Assembly: GCF_016803395.1 (NCBI RefSeq)
Contig: NZ_JAEVHL010000040.1
Span: forward strand, 1-36,323
Source: Micromonospora tarensis
GTDB lineage: Bacteria; Actinomycetota; Actinomycetes; Mycobacteriales; Micromonosporaceae
Direction: 5' to 3'
Length of the DNA: 36,323 nucleotides
Positions 16,879-23,903 of this stretch are shown here, in pieces. The translations under genes were made by a program, and so were the position numbers. The notes under the pieces are model-generated. The model made no database searches. It saw nothing but the letters and a program-made list of their open reading frames with translations, and was not told the origin of the DNA. The first letter of the stretch is position 1; the number at the start of each line of letters is the position of its first letter.

Positions 16879-17517
16879 TCAGTTCGGCCAGGGCGACCCG
16901 AGGATGCGCTCGACAGTCGTCACGCGCTGGAACCCGGGGATGAAATGCTGGAGGATGTCCGAGTTGACGGTGCCGCCGGTGGTCTCCGGACGATTCTTCA
17001 ACCCGTCGACGTGCGCGCGCAGGAACTCGTTCTTGAAGTCCCCCCGTGGATGGACGGCGAGGATCTCGGCCAGTTGATCCTGGTCGAGCCCGTCCAGGCC
17101 AAGGCCGAGCACGTCGGTCAACACGCCGAGGTAGGTGGTCGCGATCTCCGGGCCCATCCGGTCGGGTACACCCGGCGTGGTGTGCAGCGCGATCGCCGTC
17201 CAGACGGTCTCGGCGGCGGTCGTCGAGAAACCCCGGTCCAGCAGAAACCTGCGCGCGTGGTCGGCGCCGTCGACCTCGAAGCGCTGCTCGATGTCGGAGA
17301 AGGGAGTCAGCAGGCCGGAATCGTGGAACATCGCCGACACGTAGAGCAATTCCGGGTCGGGTGTCACGCCGAGCCTGCGCGCGTGAATCAGGCCGAAGAG
17401 ATAGACCCGCCGGGAGTGGTGGTAAATGAGAGGTCTGGTGGTTTCCCGGATGTGCCGGGTCGCTTCGGCGACCGTTGCCGTTTCCGGAATCTCCAGCCCC
17501 GCGATGACCTCTGACAT
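16879..17517 (-). CDS. HD-domain phosphohydrolase/hydratase-like protein
   Basis: A 212-residue all-helical HD-superfamily protein. The metal ligands fit HHSRR (about residue 33), MFHDSG (the HD pair) and IALHTT (third His). The pattern resembles cyanamide-hydratase-like HD proteins as well as general phosphohydrolases, so the reaction is left open. ATG 17517 is chosen for the GGAGGG nine bases upstream; the open frame continues far upstream only because it runs antisense through the GlxA-type gene. It is divergent from that regulator across 186 bases, an arrangement that suggests control of this gene and the downstream oxidoreductase by it. Confidence 0.85.
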   Translation of the reverse strand: MSEVIAGLEIPETATVAEATRHIRETTRPLIYHHSRRVYLFGLIHARRLGVTPDPELLYVSAMFHDSGLLTPFSDIEQRFEVDGADHARRFLLDRGFSTTAAETVWTAIALHTTPGVPDRMGPEIATTYLGVLTDVLGLGLDGLDQDQLAEILAVHPRGDFKNEFLRAHVDGLKNRPETTGGTVNSDILQHFIPGFQRVTTVERILGSPWPN

Positions 17518-17703
17518 GGTTTCTGACCCTCCGGGAAATATGCTCGTGCGCGTTGACACCCCCATGTTGCCTACCGATCGTCGTACGCTGCCGCCTTTGT
17601 CCGGCCAGGAACCACCCAGATCCGGACGGGCTGCTCCGGTGGTCAGCCAGGGTGCCGGTACGGATCCCCGCCCGCCCCGATAATGGCGTGCTACCAATAA
17701 GCG

Positions 17704-18693
17704 GTGTCCACGCCTTCCGTCACCCGGCAGCCGCATCGGGTCGCCATCCTCGTCTACGACGGCGTCACGTTGCTCGACATCGCCGGTCCGGCGGAGGTGT
17801 TCAAGGAGGCGAACCGGTTCGGCGCCGACTACCGGATCGAGCTGCTGTCGCCGACCGGCGCGGACGTGACGTCGAGTCTCGGGGTCCGGATCGCGGTCGA
17901 CGGCGCCGTCGCCACGGAATCGGCCGTCGACACGCTGCTGGTGGCCGGGTCCGACCACTACCCGCGCGGCCACGTCCCCGCCGACCTGGCCGACGCCGCG
18001 CGGATACCGGCGACCGAGGCCGGCCGGGTCGCGTCGATCTGCACCGGGGCGTTCGTCCTCGCCGCGGCCGGCCTTCTCGACGGCAAGCGGGCGACCACGC
18101 ACTGGCAGGTCGCGCACGAACTCGCCGCCCGCTGCCCGACCTGTCGGGTCGAGCCGGACGCGATCTATGTTCGCGACGGCACCACGTACACCTCGGCCGG
18201 GGTGACGGCCGGCATCGACCTGGCGCTCGCCCTGGTCGAAGAGAACCACGGACCCGACCTGACCCGGGACGTCGCCCGCGCCCTGGTGGTGTACATGCAG
18301 CGCGCGGGCGGCCAGTCCCAGTTCTCGGCGCCGTTGCAGGGGCCGCCGCCCCGCTCGCCGGCGCTGCGCAGAATCACCGACCTGGTGACCGCGAACCCGC
18401 ACGGCGACCACTCGCTCGGTGCGCTCGCGAAACACCTGAACGTGAGCACCCGGCACCTCACCCGGCTCTTCTCCGACGAACTGTCCACGACACCGGCCCG
18501 CTACGTGGAGAACATCCGGTTCGACCTGGCCAGGGCGCTGCTCGCCCAGGGCCACACCGCGACGCAGGCCGCGACCCTGGCCGGATTTCCCAGCTACGAG
18601 AGCATGCGCCGGGTCTTCGCCCGAAAGCTGTCGATCACCCCCGCCGCCTACCAACGGCGGTTCGGTACCGCGCGCCGCGCTCCCGTCGGCTAG
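17704..18693 (+). CDS. GlxA/AraC-family transcriptional regulator with DJ-1/PfpI domain
   Basis: 329 residues. The N-terminal about 10-180 is a DJ-1/PfpI-like domain (VAILVYDGVTLLDIAGPAEVF, and SICTGAFVLAAAGLLDGKRATTHW with the nucleophile-elbow Cys), here probably a ligand sensor. The C-terminal about 215-320 is a double helix-turn-helix of the AraC type (LGALAKHLNVSTRHLTRLF, and AATLAGFPSYESMRRVFARK). The GTG at 17704 has a weak ribosome site. A TTGACA hexamer occurs at 17553-17558 in the divergent intergenic region but lacks a good -10 partner. Its likely targets are the divergent HD-domain and oxidoreductase genes and itself. Confidence 0.92.
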   Translation: MSTPSVTRQPHRVAILVYDGVTLLDIAGPAEVFKEANRFGADYRIELLSPTGADVTSSLGVRIAVDGAVATESAVDTLLVAGSDHYPRGHVPADLADAARIPATEAGRVASICTGAFVLAAAGLLDGKRATTHWQVAHELAARCPTCRVEPDAIYVRDGTTYTSAGVTAGIDLALALVEENHGPDLTRDVARALVVYMQRAGGQSQFSAPLQGPPPRSPALRRITDLVTANPHGDHSLGALAKHLNVSTRHLTRLFSDELSTTPARYVENIRFDLARALLAQGHTATQAATLAGFPSYESMRRVFARKLSITPAAYQRRFGTARRAPVG

Positions 18694-18730
18694 GTCGGCG
18701 GCCCCGGTCGGGCGCGGCGCGCGCCGGAGG

Positions 18731-19594
18731 TCAGATCAGGATCGCGGCGAGGGCCCGGAACGCGTCGGACGGGAAGGTGGTGTCGTCGCCACCGTTGAGC
18801 ACCTGGATGGCCACCTCGTCCGCGCCAGCCTGGTAGTGCTGCTCCAGCCCCGCCGCGACCTGATCGGCCGTGCCCCAGGGGATCAGGGCGTCGACGAGGC
18901 TGTCGCTGCCGCCGGCGGCGAAGTCCTCGTCGGTCCAGCCGAACCGCCGCAGGTTGTTCGTGTAGTTCGGCAGGGCGAGGTAACCGCTCGTGTACTGCCG
19001 GGCGGTGGCGCGTGCGGTGGTGGCCTCCGCGTCGAGGACCACCGCGACCTCGGGCGCGAGCAGCCGGTCGGGCCCGAGTGCCGCCCGGGCCTCGGCGGTG
19101 TGCTCGGCGGGGACGAAGTACGGGTGCGCCCCGACTGACCGGTCGCGGGAGAGCCCGAGCATCCGGGGGCCGAGGGCGGCCAGGACCCGTCGCTCCGGGG
19201 GCAGCCCGGCCGCGTCGAGTCCGTCGAGGTACTGCACCATCTTCGAGTACGGCCGGCGGTAGTCCGTGCCGCCGGCTTCCACCACCACCGCGTGGCTGGC
19301 GCCGAGACCGAGCAGGAACCGGCCGGGATGGGCGCGCTCCGCGTCCTGGGCGAACGCCGCCACCTCGGGGGGAGACGAGTGCCAGATGCTCACGATCCCG
19401 GTCGCGACCCCGATCCGGGTGGTCCCGTCGAGGATCTCCCGGAAGCGGGGAGCGACGTTCTCGCCGAATCCGCCCGAGAACCAGAGGCGTGAATAGCCGA
19501 GTTCCTCCAGCTCGATCGCGGCTTCGATGGCCGCGCGCCGGCTCTCGCTGGCCAGGAAGAACGGTTGCCACACGCTGACGAGTCGTTGTGCCAT
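18731..19594 (-). CDS. F420-dependent LLM-class oxidoreductase (TIGR03620-like)
   Basis: A 287-residue TIM-barrel protein of the luciferase-like monooxygenase superfamily. Features are the N-terminal WQPFFLASESRRAA, LEELGYSRLWFSGGFGEN, the IGVATGIVSIWHSSP strand and the PGRFLLGLGASHA motif typical of F420-using actinobacterial members. The C-terminus AGADEVAIQVLNG completes the barrel. F420 use is a family-level inference. It is convergent with the GlxA-type gene (gap 37 bases, only a short GC hairpin) and divergent from the leaderless promoter described next. The substrate is unknown. Confidence 0.88.
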   Translation of the reverse strand: MAQRLVSVWQPFFLASESRRAAIEAAIELEELGYSRLWFSGGFGENVAPRFREILDGTTRIGVATGIVSIWHSSPPEVAAFAQDAERAHPGRFLLGLGASHAVVVEAGGTDYRRPYSKMVQYLDGLDAAGLPPERRVLAALGPRMLGLSRDRSVGAHPYFVPAEHTAEARAALGPDRLLAPEVAVVLDAEATTARATARQYTSGYLALPNYTNNLRRFGWTDEDFAAGGSDSLVDALIPWGTADQVAAGLEQHYQAGADEVAIQVLNGGDDTTFPSDAFRALAAILI

Positions 19595-19710
19595 ACCGGA
19601 ACACTACGCAGCAACGCCGGTACGGCGCAGCACCACCGGCGCCTCTCGGCCGGCAGCGGCGGCGGCGGGAGCGCCCGGAGCGGGCCGGGTGAGGGGGCTC
19701 ACCGGGAACG

Positions 19711-19739
19711 TTGGCAATCGGTCGGGCACCACCTATGGT
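19711..19739 (+). promoter_or_regulatory. Vegetative-type promoter, leaderless geometry
   Basis: TTGGCA (19711-19716), exactly 17 bases, then TATGGT (19734-19739). Six bases later comes ATG at 19746, where transcription would be expected to begin, so the message would be leaderless. This is the best sigma-A/HrdB-like match I found in the window. Confidence 0.55.
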
Positions 19740-19745
19740 GGGGCG

Positions 19746-19860
19746 ATGCTGCCGGTGACGCTCCGCTCGCCTGCCGTCGCTGAGGTGACGGCGGTCGATG
19801 CCGCCCGCCTGGCGGCACGCCTGCTGGCGGAGCTGCCGGAGCCGGTTGTCCGCGCGCCAC
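19746..19860 (+). pseudogene. Leaderless gene start, apparent 5' remnant
   Basis: From the ATG at 19746, about 38 codons read as a plausible protein N-terminus (MLPVTLRSPAVAEVT, then AARLAARLLAELPEP), after which composition becomes unlike a protein. The frame runs on into the zinc-finger gene and stops at 20051. The amphipathic start faintly recalls N-termini of actinobacterial HD-domain phosphohydrolases, but this is weak. I read it as the first part of a gene whose remainder was lost; a short real peptide is possible. Confidence 0.3.
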
Positions 19861-19946
19861 GCACCGCGCCCACGCATCGGCTGTCCAGCCCGGTGCGAAC
19901 CGGTCGAGACCCCCCGGCGGAATCGTTGCATCCCAGCACGGCCGCC

Positions 19947-19983
19947 AGGGCGAAGCTATCAAGCTTCGGCCCTTTTCTTTTTT
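19947..19983 (+). terminator. Intrinsic terminator or leader attenuator upstream of the DksA-like gene
   Basis: AGGGCGAAGCT and AGCTTCGGCCCT pair around the loop ATCA with one bulged G, followed by the T tract TTTTCTTTTTT. It is a textbook intrinsic terminator, rare in such GC-rich DNA. It lies 25 bases before the start codon of the next gene on the same strand, with only a gene remnant before it. Confidence 0.7.
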
Positions 19984-20007
19984 CACACCCCTTTCGGAAG
20001 GTGGGCC

Positions 20008-20337
20008 ATGAGCCTCGATCATCGAACTGTCGACCAGGGTTGGCTGGCTGATCTGCGAGCGTCCCTGGCGGACGATTTCGCCACACAGACGGCGCGGCTG
20101 CGGGAACTGACCGAACTCAACGCGGACACCGGCGACCCCGGCGAGGCCCATAACCGGGCCGCGTTGCTGGCGGCCACGCGCCGCAACATCGAGCAGTTGA
20201 CCGGTGCGCTGAGCCGGGTCAGTGACGGCACCTACGGCGCCTGTGAGAGATGCCGCCAGCGCATCCCGGCCGAGCGGCTCGAGGCGCTGCCCTACGCCCG
20301 CTTCTGCGTGCCGTGTCAGGAGAAGCAGAACAGGTGA
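20008..20337 (+). CDS. DksA/TraR-type zinc-finger protein
   Basis: A 109-residue protein with an N-terminal helical part (about 1-75) and a C-terminal four-Cys zinc finger: ACERCRQRI, then FCVPCQEK. DksA/TraR proteins enter the secondary channel of RNA polymerase and alter initiation. This one is shorter than DksA, as is usual for actinobacterial homologues whose functions are mostly untested. The acidic tip residues of the coiled coil cannot be assigned with certainty. ATG 20008 is preceded by GGAAGGTGGG. The intrinsic terminator in its leader suggests control by attenuation or a start inside the leader. Confidence 0.88.
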   Translation: MSLDHRTVDQGWLADLRASLADDFATQTARLRELTELNADTGDPGEAHNRAALLAATRRNIEQLTGALSRVSDGTYGACERCRQRIPAERLEALPYARFCVPCQEKQNR

Positions 20338-20340
20338 GGT

Positions 20341-20385
20341 CAGGTGGGTGGTCGCCGCGTCGCTGGCGCGGCGGCCACCCACCTG
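20341..20385. terminator. Bidirectional terminator hairpin, 19-bp stem
   Basis: CAGGTGGGTGGTCGCCGCG (20341-20359) pairs with CGCGGCGGCCACCCACCTG (20367-20385), with one G-T wobble and a 7-base loop. It starts three bases after the zinc-finger gene's stop and faces the convergent transporter gene. Confidence 0.8.
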
Positions 20386-20453
20386 GTGCGGCTGCCGGCC
20401 GCCCCGCCCCGGGTGGGCGAGTGCCGAGTCGGTGCGCACGCCCGGGGCCGTCC

Positions 20454-21700
20454 TCACCTCGTGCTGGCCGGGGCCGCCTCGGGTACCACTGTGACCTCGC
20501 TGCGGTGGGCGGCCGGGAGGATCAGCGCCGACGCGACAAGCGCGGCGACCGCGATGCCCAGCCAACCCCAGAAGCCGAAGGCGATGACCAGGCCGGAGAG
20601 CGCGGCCGGGCCGATGATGTTCTGCGTGATCACGTGCAGGTCGAACGCGCCCAGGTACTCGCCCTGGGCGTGCTCGGGGGCGAGGCCGAACGCGAGGCCC
20701 CAACCGGAGGCGGCCTGCATCACCTCGGCCACCGACAGGATCAGCACGGCGGCGACGATCGCCACGGACGCCAGCACGACGTTGTCGTCGAGGGCGGTCA
20801 CCGCGAGGACCGCGCAGCCGCCGGCGAGCCAGTAACCGGAGCGCCGGGCGAGCCGGCCGGCACCCGGCACGGTGTCCGCACCCCGGCTGGCGCGTACCTG
20901 GAACAGGATGACGAAGGCGGTGTTGACGATCAGCAGCAGCGGGATCAGGAAGTGCGGCAGCTCGGTGCGGTTGAGCGCCCAGAGCGGCATGGTCACCAGG
21001 ATGATGCTGACGTGCGAGGCGAGGATCGTGGAGACGCCGATGACCGCGAGGAAACGCGGATCGCGTACCGCGGCGAAGCGCCTGAAGCCGACCGGCGCGG
21101 GACGCGGCGGCACGTCGGCAGGCGGGTGACGAGCAGCGCGGCGCCGGCCATCAGCGCGGCCGTGGTGAGCGGGATCAGCACGAGCAGCCGTTGATCGAGG
21201 GCGGCGACGGCGGCCACCCCGATGCCGACGCTGAAGCCGATGTTGAACACCGACCGCATCATGGCCTTGAGTCTGACCCGCTCCGCGGCGGGCACGAGGT
21301 TGCCGATGAGGGCCCCGTTGGTCGGGCCGGTGCCGTACTCGAGGAAGCCGACGGTGACCACCAGCGCGAAGAAGGCGGCCGCGCTGTCGACCAGTGTGTA
21401 GAGCCCGAACCCCACCGCCAGCAGGGCGAACAGGATGACGAGCAGCCGGCGGGCACCCACCCGGTCGGCGATCACGCCGAACAGAACCGACGAGAGGAAG
21501 GCGGACAGGCCGGCCGCCGACAGGCCCAGACCGACCTGCCGGGCGTCCAGTCCGACCCGGAGCGTGAAGTAGACGACGCTGCCGCTGAGGAAGACTCCCT
21601 TGCCGATGGACTCGGCCAGTCGGATCGCGATCAGCTTCCGGCGGAGCGGGTCGGTCGGCACCAGGCCGGCAACAACGTCCGTCACTCGTGACAGGGGCAT
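20454..21700 (-). CDS. MFS transporter, reading frame broken once
   Basis: The N-terminal half starts at ATG 21700 (AGGA seven bases upstream) and contains six membrane helices with the family-typical loop GVIADRVGARRLL. The C-terminal half, six more helices from about 21115 down to the stop at 20454, lies in another frame (starting about PPRPAPVGFRRFAAVRDPRF, ending in EAAPASTR). The combined length of about 415 codons is normal for a 12-helix MFS protein but is one base short. On the minus strand CTGCCGACG fits a lost C from CTGCCCGACG, giving VTRLPDVPPRP. The substrate is unknown; it may be a multidrug-type exporter. Sequencing error and true inactivation are both possible. Confidence 0.82.
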
Positions 21701-21930
21701 GCGTCAATCCTGGCGACGGTGACGCCAGGCGGACAGGGCGTCCGGTGTAGCCGGTGCGGGACGACGTCCCGGATCGGTCGGGAAATTCCCCCATGGACGC
21801 CCGGGCAGACGGTGCGCTAGTCGCCGTGAAAGGTCCGCTCTGGACGGCTTCGTCAGGGTGAAAACGGAAACTTTGGTTCGTTTTTTCGATGCGTCAAAAG
21901 GCTGACCGAGCCCGTTACCGGGATCACTTC

Positions 21931-21960
21931 TTGTGTTGTTCTGTTGGCCGTGAGTAGATG
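21931..21960 (+). promoter_or_regulatory. Possible promoter of the LuxR-type regulator
   Basis: TTGTGT (21931-21936), 18 bases, TAGATG (21955-21960). A start near 21967 would give a leader of about 86 bases. The match is moderate. The rest of the 352-base gap (21701-22052) contains an AT-richer stretch around 21870-21900 but no gene that I can see. Confidence 0.3.
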
Positions 21961-21970
21961 TTCACCACGA

Positions 21971-22006
21971 CGCGGGGGTCGGCGCTACCGCGGCGTTTCC
22001 CCCGCG
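21971..22006 (+). other. Leader stem-loop before the LuxR-type gene
   Basis: CGCGGGGG (21971-21978) and CCCCCGCG (21999-22006) are exact complements around a 20-base loop. If the promoter above is right, this would form at the very 5' end of the message. Its function is unknown; mRNA stabilisation or regulation is possible. Confidence 0.4.
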
Positions 22007-22052
22007 CGACAAAGACACCGCGGGCCGTTAGGACGGGGTGAGGTGGGTATAA

Positions 22053-22892
22053 ATGGTCAGCGTTGGCTCGGCCTCGGAACTGACTCGGGACATGAGGCGG
22101 TATCCGGAAGATGTCGCGGCGGGGACACAACCCGGCGCGGTGACGGTGGTGCTGGCCGACGCTCAGCCGGTGGTGCGCAGGGGCCTGCATGCCCTGCTGT
22201 CGCCCTCGGCCGAGGTCGCCGTGACCGGTGAGGCGGCATCCGCTCGGGAGGCGTTGGCGCGCGCCGCCGCCACGCGTCCCGACGTGCTCGTGCTCGACAT
22301 CGAGCTGCCCGGGTTCCAGACCGGGGTGACGATCCAGGAGATCATCCGCGCGTCACCCTCGACCGCGGTGCTGGTCTTCACCGCGGTCGAGGACGAGAAC
22401 GCGATCTTCGCGGCCATGTGGGCGGGCGCCCGGGGCTATGTGCTCAAGAGTTGCCCGGGCGACGGCATCGTCCGGACCATCCGGGGCCTCGCGACCGGTG
22501 AGGTGATCCTCGGCCCCCGGGTGGCCGACAAGCTCATCGGGCAGCTCAGCCGGGAACCTCGCAACCAGCAGCTCTTCCCGGAGCTGACCGCGCGCGAGCG
22601 GGAGGTGCTGGAGCTGATCGCCTCGGGCATGCGCAACGTGGCGATCGCCGCGAAGCTCAACCTGTCCCCGAAGACGGTCAGCAACCACATCTCCACCATC
22701 TTCAGCAAACTGAACGTGTCGGACCGGTACGAGGCGATCGAGGTCGCCCGCCGGGCCCGGTTGGGGCGGCCCGCGCCGCCCGGCTCCAGCCCGCCGGTGG
22801 TGCCCGGTGGCCGTGTGCTGCTGGCCGGCCGGCGTGGCGTCGTCACCCCGGGCGCCGCCGCCTACGCCGGTGTGCGGTCGGTGCGGAGGTGA
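22053..22892 (+). CDS. NarL/FixJ-type response regulator (LuxR HTH)
   Basis: 279 residues. The receiver domain (about 28-150) has the phospho-acceptor Asp in DVLVLDIELPG, Thr in LVFTAVED and Lys in GYVLKSC. The N-terminal acidic pair reads ADAQ instead of the usual DD, so metal binding and phosphorylation may be altered. The C-terminal LuxR HTH is complete (ELTAREREVLELIASG, SPKTVSNHISTIFSKLNV). A Pro/Gly-rich tail of about 50 residues follows. ATG 22053 follows GAGGTGG. No histidine kinase is adjacent. Its stop overlaps a ribosome site of the kinase gene downstream, and it stands at the head of the NRPS-PKS cluster, so it is a candidate pathway regulator. Confidence 0.92.
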   Translation: MVSVGSASELTRDMRRYPEDVAAGTQPGAVTVVLADAQPVVRRGLHALLSPSAEVAVTGEAASAREALARAAATRPDVLVLDIELPGFQTGVTIQEIIRASPSTAVLVFTAVEDENAIFAAMWAGARGYVLKSCPGDGIVRTIRGLATGEVILGPRVADKLIGQLSREPRNQQLFPELTAREREVLELIASGMRNVAIAAKLNLSPKTVSNHISTIFSKLNVSDRYEAIEVARRARLGRPAPPGSSPPVVPGGRVLLAGRRGVVTPGAAAYAGVRSVRR

Positions 22893-22897
22893 GCGGG

Positions 22898-23737
22898 ATG
22901 ACGCTCGACCTGGACGCGATCGCGAACCGGTTGGAACCACGGTTCGGCCGGGCCGCGCACCGCTGGGCGGGCACGCTGAGCCAGCGGCTCGCCGAACTCG
23001 TCGCAGAGTGGGGGCTCACCCTCGGCGACCCAGTCAAGTCCGGCAACTCCTCGGTGGTGTTCCGCTGCGTGGGCCCACGGGGCGACGCGGTGCTCAAACT
23101 CTCCCCGGACAGCTACGCCGTGCGGGAGGAGGTGGACATGCTGCGCCAGTTCGCGCCGAGCGGGCGGGTACCGGCGGTGCTGGAGTCGGCCAGGGGCGCC
23201 GTGCTGCTCGAAACGATCCACCCCGGCACCCTGGTGGAGAAGATGCCGCAGCCACCGTCACCGCAGGAGTACGCCGCCTTCCTCACCGATCTGCACGGGC
23301 CCGGCGATCCGGCTGCCGCCCCCCGCCAGCTGTCGGACTGGATCGACGTGCTGTTCAACTCGGCGACCCGCCGGGGCGCCGATCTGGCCGAGTCCAAGCG
23401 GCTGCGTGACGACCTGTTCGCGGTGCCCACCGACACCGTGCTGCTGCACGGGGATCTGCACCTGGGCAACGTGCTCAGCGGCGGGGTGAAGGGCCTGGTC
23501 GCGATCGACCCGATGGCGTGCGCCGGTGACCCCTGCTTCGACGCGGTCGACTACGTGCTGGAGGGCCTGGACCGCGCGGAGATGGTGCGCCGACGCGACG
23601 AGCTGGCCGTGGCGGCCGGCATCGACGTGGAGCGCCTCGACCGGTGGTGCCGGGTGACCGCCCCGATCGGTGCCACGTACGTCAGTAACAGCGTGCACTC
23701 GGCGGAGCTGGCCGCCTTCGGGCGCGGCGAATACTAG
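22898..23737 (+). CDS. APH(6)/hydroxyurea-type antibiotic phosphotransferase
   Basis: A 279-residue protein-kinase-like small-molecule kinase. The catalytic loop is VLLHGDLHLGNVL (about 182-194) and the metal-binding segment VAIDPMACAGDPCFDAVDYV is the pattern of the streptomycin 6-phosphotransferase/hydroxyurea resistance group. The N-lobe contains VLKLSPDSYAVREEVDML, with the ATP-binding Lys and Glu. ATG 22898 is chosen for GGAGG eight bases upstream; a GTG at 22889 overlapping the regulator's stop is an alternative. It forms an operon with the response regulator. Being next to the NRPS-PKS genes it may protect the producer by phosphorylating the product or a precursor, or act as a tailoring kinase; sequence alone does not show which. 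Confidence 0.88.
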   Translation: MTLDLDAIANRLEPRFGRAAHRWAGTLSQRLAELVAEWGLTLGDPVKSGNSSVVFRCVGPRGDAVLKLSPDSYAVREEVDMLRQFAPSGRVPAVLESARGAVLLETIHPGTLVEKMPQPPSPQEYAAFLTDLHGPGDPAAAPRQLSDWIDVLFNSATRRGADLAESKRLRDDLFAVPTDTVLLHGDLHLGNVLSGGVKGLVAIDPMACAGDPCFDAVDYVLEGLDRAEMVRRRDELAVAAGIDVERLDRWCRVTAPIGATYVSNSVHSAELAAFGRGEY

Positions 23738-23751
23738 CCACAGCGGCCTCA

Positions 23752-23786
23752 CCCCCGGCCCGACGGCGACCCCGCCGGGCCGGGGG
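23752..23786 (+). terminator. Terminator hairpin after the phosphotransferase gene
   Basis: CCCCCGGCC (23752-23760) pairs with GGCCGGGGG (23778-23786), continued inside by CGGCG/CGCCG around an ACCC loop with a 3-base bulge. It separates the regulator-kinase operon from the NRPS genes. Confidence 0.65.
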
Positions 23787-23903
23787 CCGCGTCGTGCCCG
23801 GGGACGGGTATCGACGTGTCTCGAACGCGACCGGGAGGATTTCCTGGTCCGGCGGGAGAAAGTGCTCTGCCGGGCGGGACGCGCCGGGCCGCACGATCGG
23901 TGC

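Noticed and set aside
16879..18654. 591-residue reading of the HD-domain frame
   Set aside because: The extra N-terminus is antisense to the GlxA-type gene. The real start at 17517 has GGAGGG upstream and begins the recognisable domain.
20454..21794. A single 446-residue minus-strand protein
   Set aside because: Its first two thirds are shadow sequence. Only the C-terminal part is MFS-like, and the true N-terminal half is in the other frame from 21700.
23670..23903. N-terminal extension of the first NRPS
   Set aside because: This stretch overlaps the phosphotransferase gene's end and the terminator hairpin, and reads as Arg/Pro-rich non-domain sequence.
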